From NCBI RefSeq assembly GCF_029852145.1, contig NC_079975.1:14257275-14321274 (forward strand): a DNA stretch of 64,000 nt, read 5' to 3'. The translations under genes and the position numbers were made by a program. This stretch comes from Microplitis mediator. Its lineage: Eukaryota; Arthropoda; Insecta; Hymenoptera; Braconidae. The notes under the pieces were generated by a model. It saw only the letters and a list, made by a program, of their open reading frames with translations. It did no database searches and was not told the origin of the DNA. Each line of letters opens with the position of its first letter. Within the stretch, counting starts at the first letter, position 1. Shown here in pieces: positions 58,991 to 64,000 of the stretch.

Positions 58991-60309
58991 CTGAATTATT
59001 TCCCATCAATAAAAAAAAATTATTATTTTTAAATATTAATTAAGAGGCCAAATATGTTTCAATGAGAGTTAATGAAAAATAATATTTAGATATTATTTTT
59101 TTACTTCGAATAATTTTTTTCAAACCTATATGCATATGATATCTGATCGTACAAGAGAAAATATAAGATATATGATAACATATGATAATATAAGATTCTA
59201 TATGATCCTTTTTATTATGCGATCTGATATGATAATATTATGAACACTTGACAAATGAATATATATATATATATATATATTTATATTTTCCGGGTAGTTA
59301 TAATTAAAATAATCTGAAATATAATTTAAAAATACTTTCGCATTAAAACTATTTTAACATGTTTTACATTATTCTAATGATGCCAATTCTTTTATCGTAT
59401 CTGTAATACGTATTGCGAAAATGAGCCTTTACGATTTGATCGGCACTCGAGCCTATGCCTCCACTATCAATTGAAAAAGGAGCTTTAAGTGTAGTCCTAT
59501 GATAGTGCATATATCAGCGTGAAGAAAAAGGACAAACATAACCTCACATTTTTTTGCATACAATCAATTGTGGTTATAAGACTTCTTATTAAAAAAAGTA
59601 AGTACATCTATGATCTCAATTATTTGTGAATATAATAATAATTAAAACATTTTTTTTAAAACTCAAAAAAATTTATAAACAATAAACAAACAAACTGACT
59701 TTACCTTATCTATGAAATATTAAGAAGGAAGAAATATTTTTCGATGTTACAAATGTTTTAGAAGTCCAAAGAACAAAATTCTTTCGAAAAGTATTTTGTG
59801 ATTGCAAAAGTAAATTGTTTAAACAAATAATGTAAACTATTTGTAAAAAACAAAATTATTTTTGATGGAGTAAAATATGTTTTCGGTTAGATTTTTCTTG
59901 TAGATTCTATAAAATCTAGAAAAAAATAGAGTCCTTATTATCTTATTTATTTTTTTAATTAATTTAAATTCGTGATGACCGAATTTTGTTCATGATAGAT
60001 TTTTTTTTTGACTTCTTTAATATTCCTAGAATCAAATAATTTTTATTCTTAATAGACCTCTCATTAAAAATTCTAGATAGAGATCCAACTATGAATTCAT
60101 ATAGATTCCTATCGATTTTTACAGAATTTCATACTTTTATCTAGGGACTTCCACAGAAATCCATATGAATTCCCCGTTGAATTTTTTAACTTCCCGCTAA
60201 GAAAATTGTAAATTCTAAAAAACTATGGAAGTTACTGTTTAGGTAGTAATGAGCATTAATGAGTTAATGAAATTTATTCAACAATTTCCATTACTATTTT
60301 TAGCATATA
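58991..60309. other. intergenic stretch upstream of the hAT-like gene
   Basis: Contains (AT)n at about 59256-59282 and a short AACTTCCCGC fragment with partner GGAAGTTA at 60190-60235. No core promoter could be fixed. No terminal inverted repeat for the following gene is recognised here. Confidence 0.4.

Positions 60310-64000
<3,691 letters not shown>

Overview
The window looks like AT-rich, transposon-dominated eukaryotic DNA. Spliced reading frames, a Helentron-type remnant, Ty3/gypsy and hAT genes, TA-flanked miniature elements and poly-A/T-rich foldback repeats point to an arthropod. The repeat style suggests a hymenopteran, perhaps a braconid-type parasitoid wasp, but that is a weak inference. 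I see no convincing single-copy host gene. Almost everything that can be identified is mobile or derived from mobile DNA.

Layout. 1-2.9 kb: short tandem repeats and an AT-rich array. 2.87-3.55 kb: a decayed Helentron-like ORF pair. 3.73-4.51 kb: a rearranged LTR retrotransposon piece with a tRNA-Trp primer site. 4.5-15 kb: foldback (palindromic) elements with other elements inserted in their arms, plus a 5S-rRNA-like retroposon. 15-29 kb: LTR-like remnants, several miniature inverted-repeat elements, an unrecognised 138-aa ORF, minisatellites and a second 5S-like copy. 29.27-40.76 kb: one 11.5-kb stack of nested elements. An outer TA-flanked element contains a TGACGTCA-rich element, a palindromic element carrying a hAT-type element (8-bp duplication) that itself carries a GGGTGGC-ended element, and a 5.4-kb transposon with a recognisable but broken RNase-H-fold transposase. 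This stack splits a GATC-rich minisatellite. 41.5-51.8 kb: foldback elements and long stretches without recognisable genes. 51.8-57.0 kb: a Ty3/gypsy retrotransposon on the minus strand with open gag and pol and a textbook -1 frameshift signal between them. 57-58.1 kb: a relative of the palindromic element at 31-34.7 kb. 60.31-64.0 kb: the first four exons of an intact BED-finger hAT transposase-like gene running off the window.

The best leads are the gag-pol recoding signal, the open multi-exon hAT-like gene, the CxxH-type transposase element with roughly 0.4-kb inverted termini, and the nested stack, where several insertion boundaries can be checked against uninterrupted sister arms. The elements appear to act independently. 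The nesting gives a relative order of insertion.
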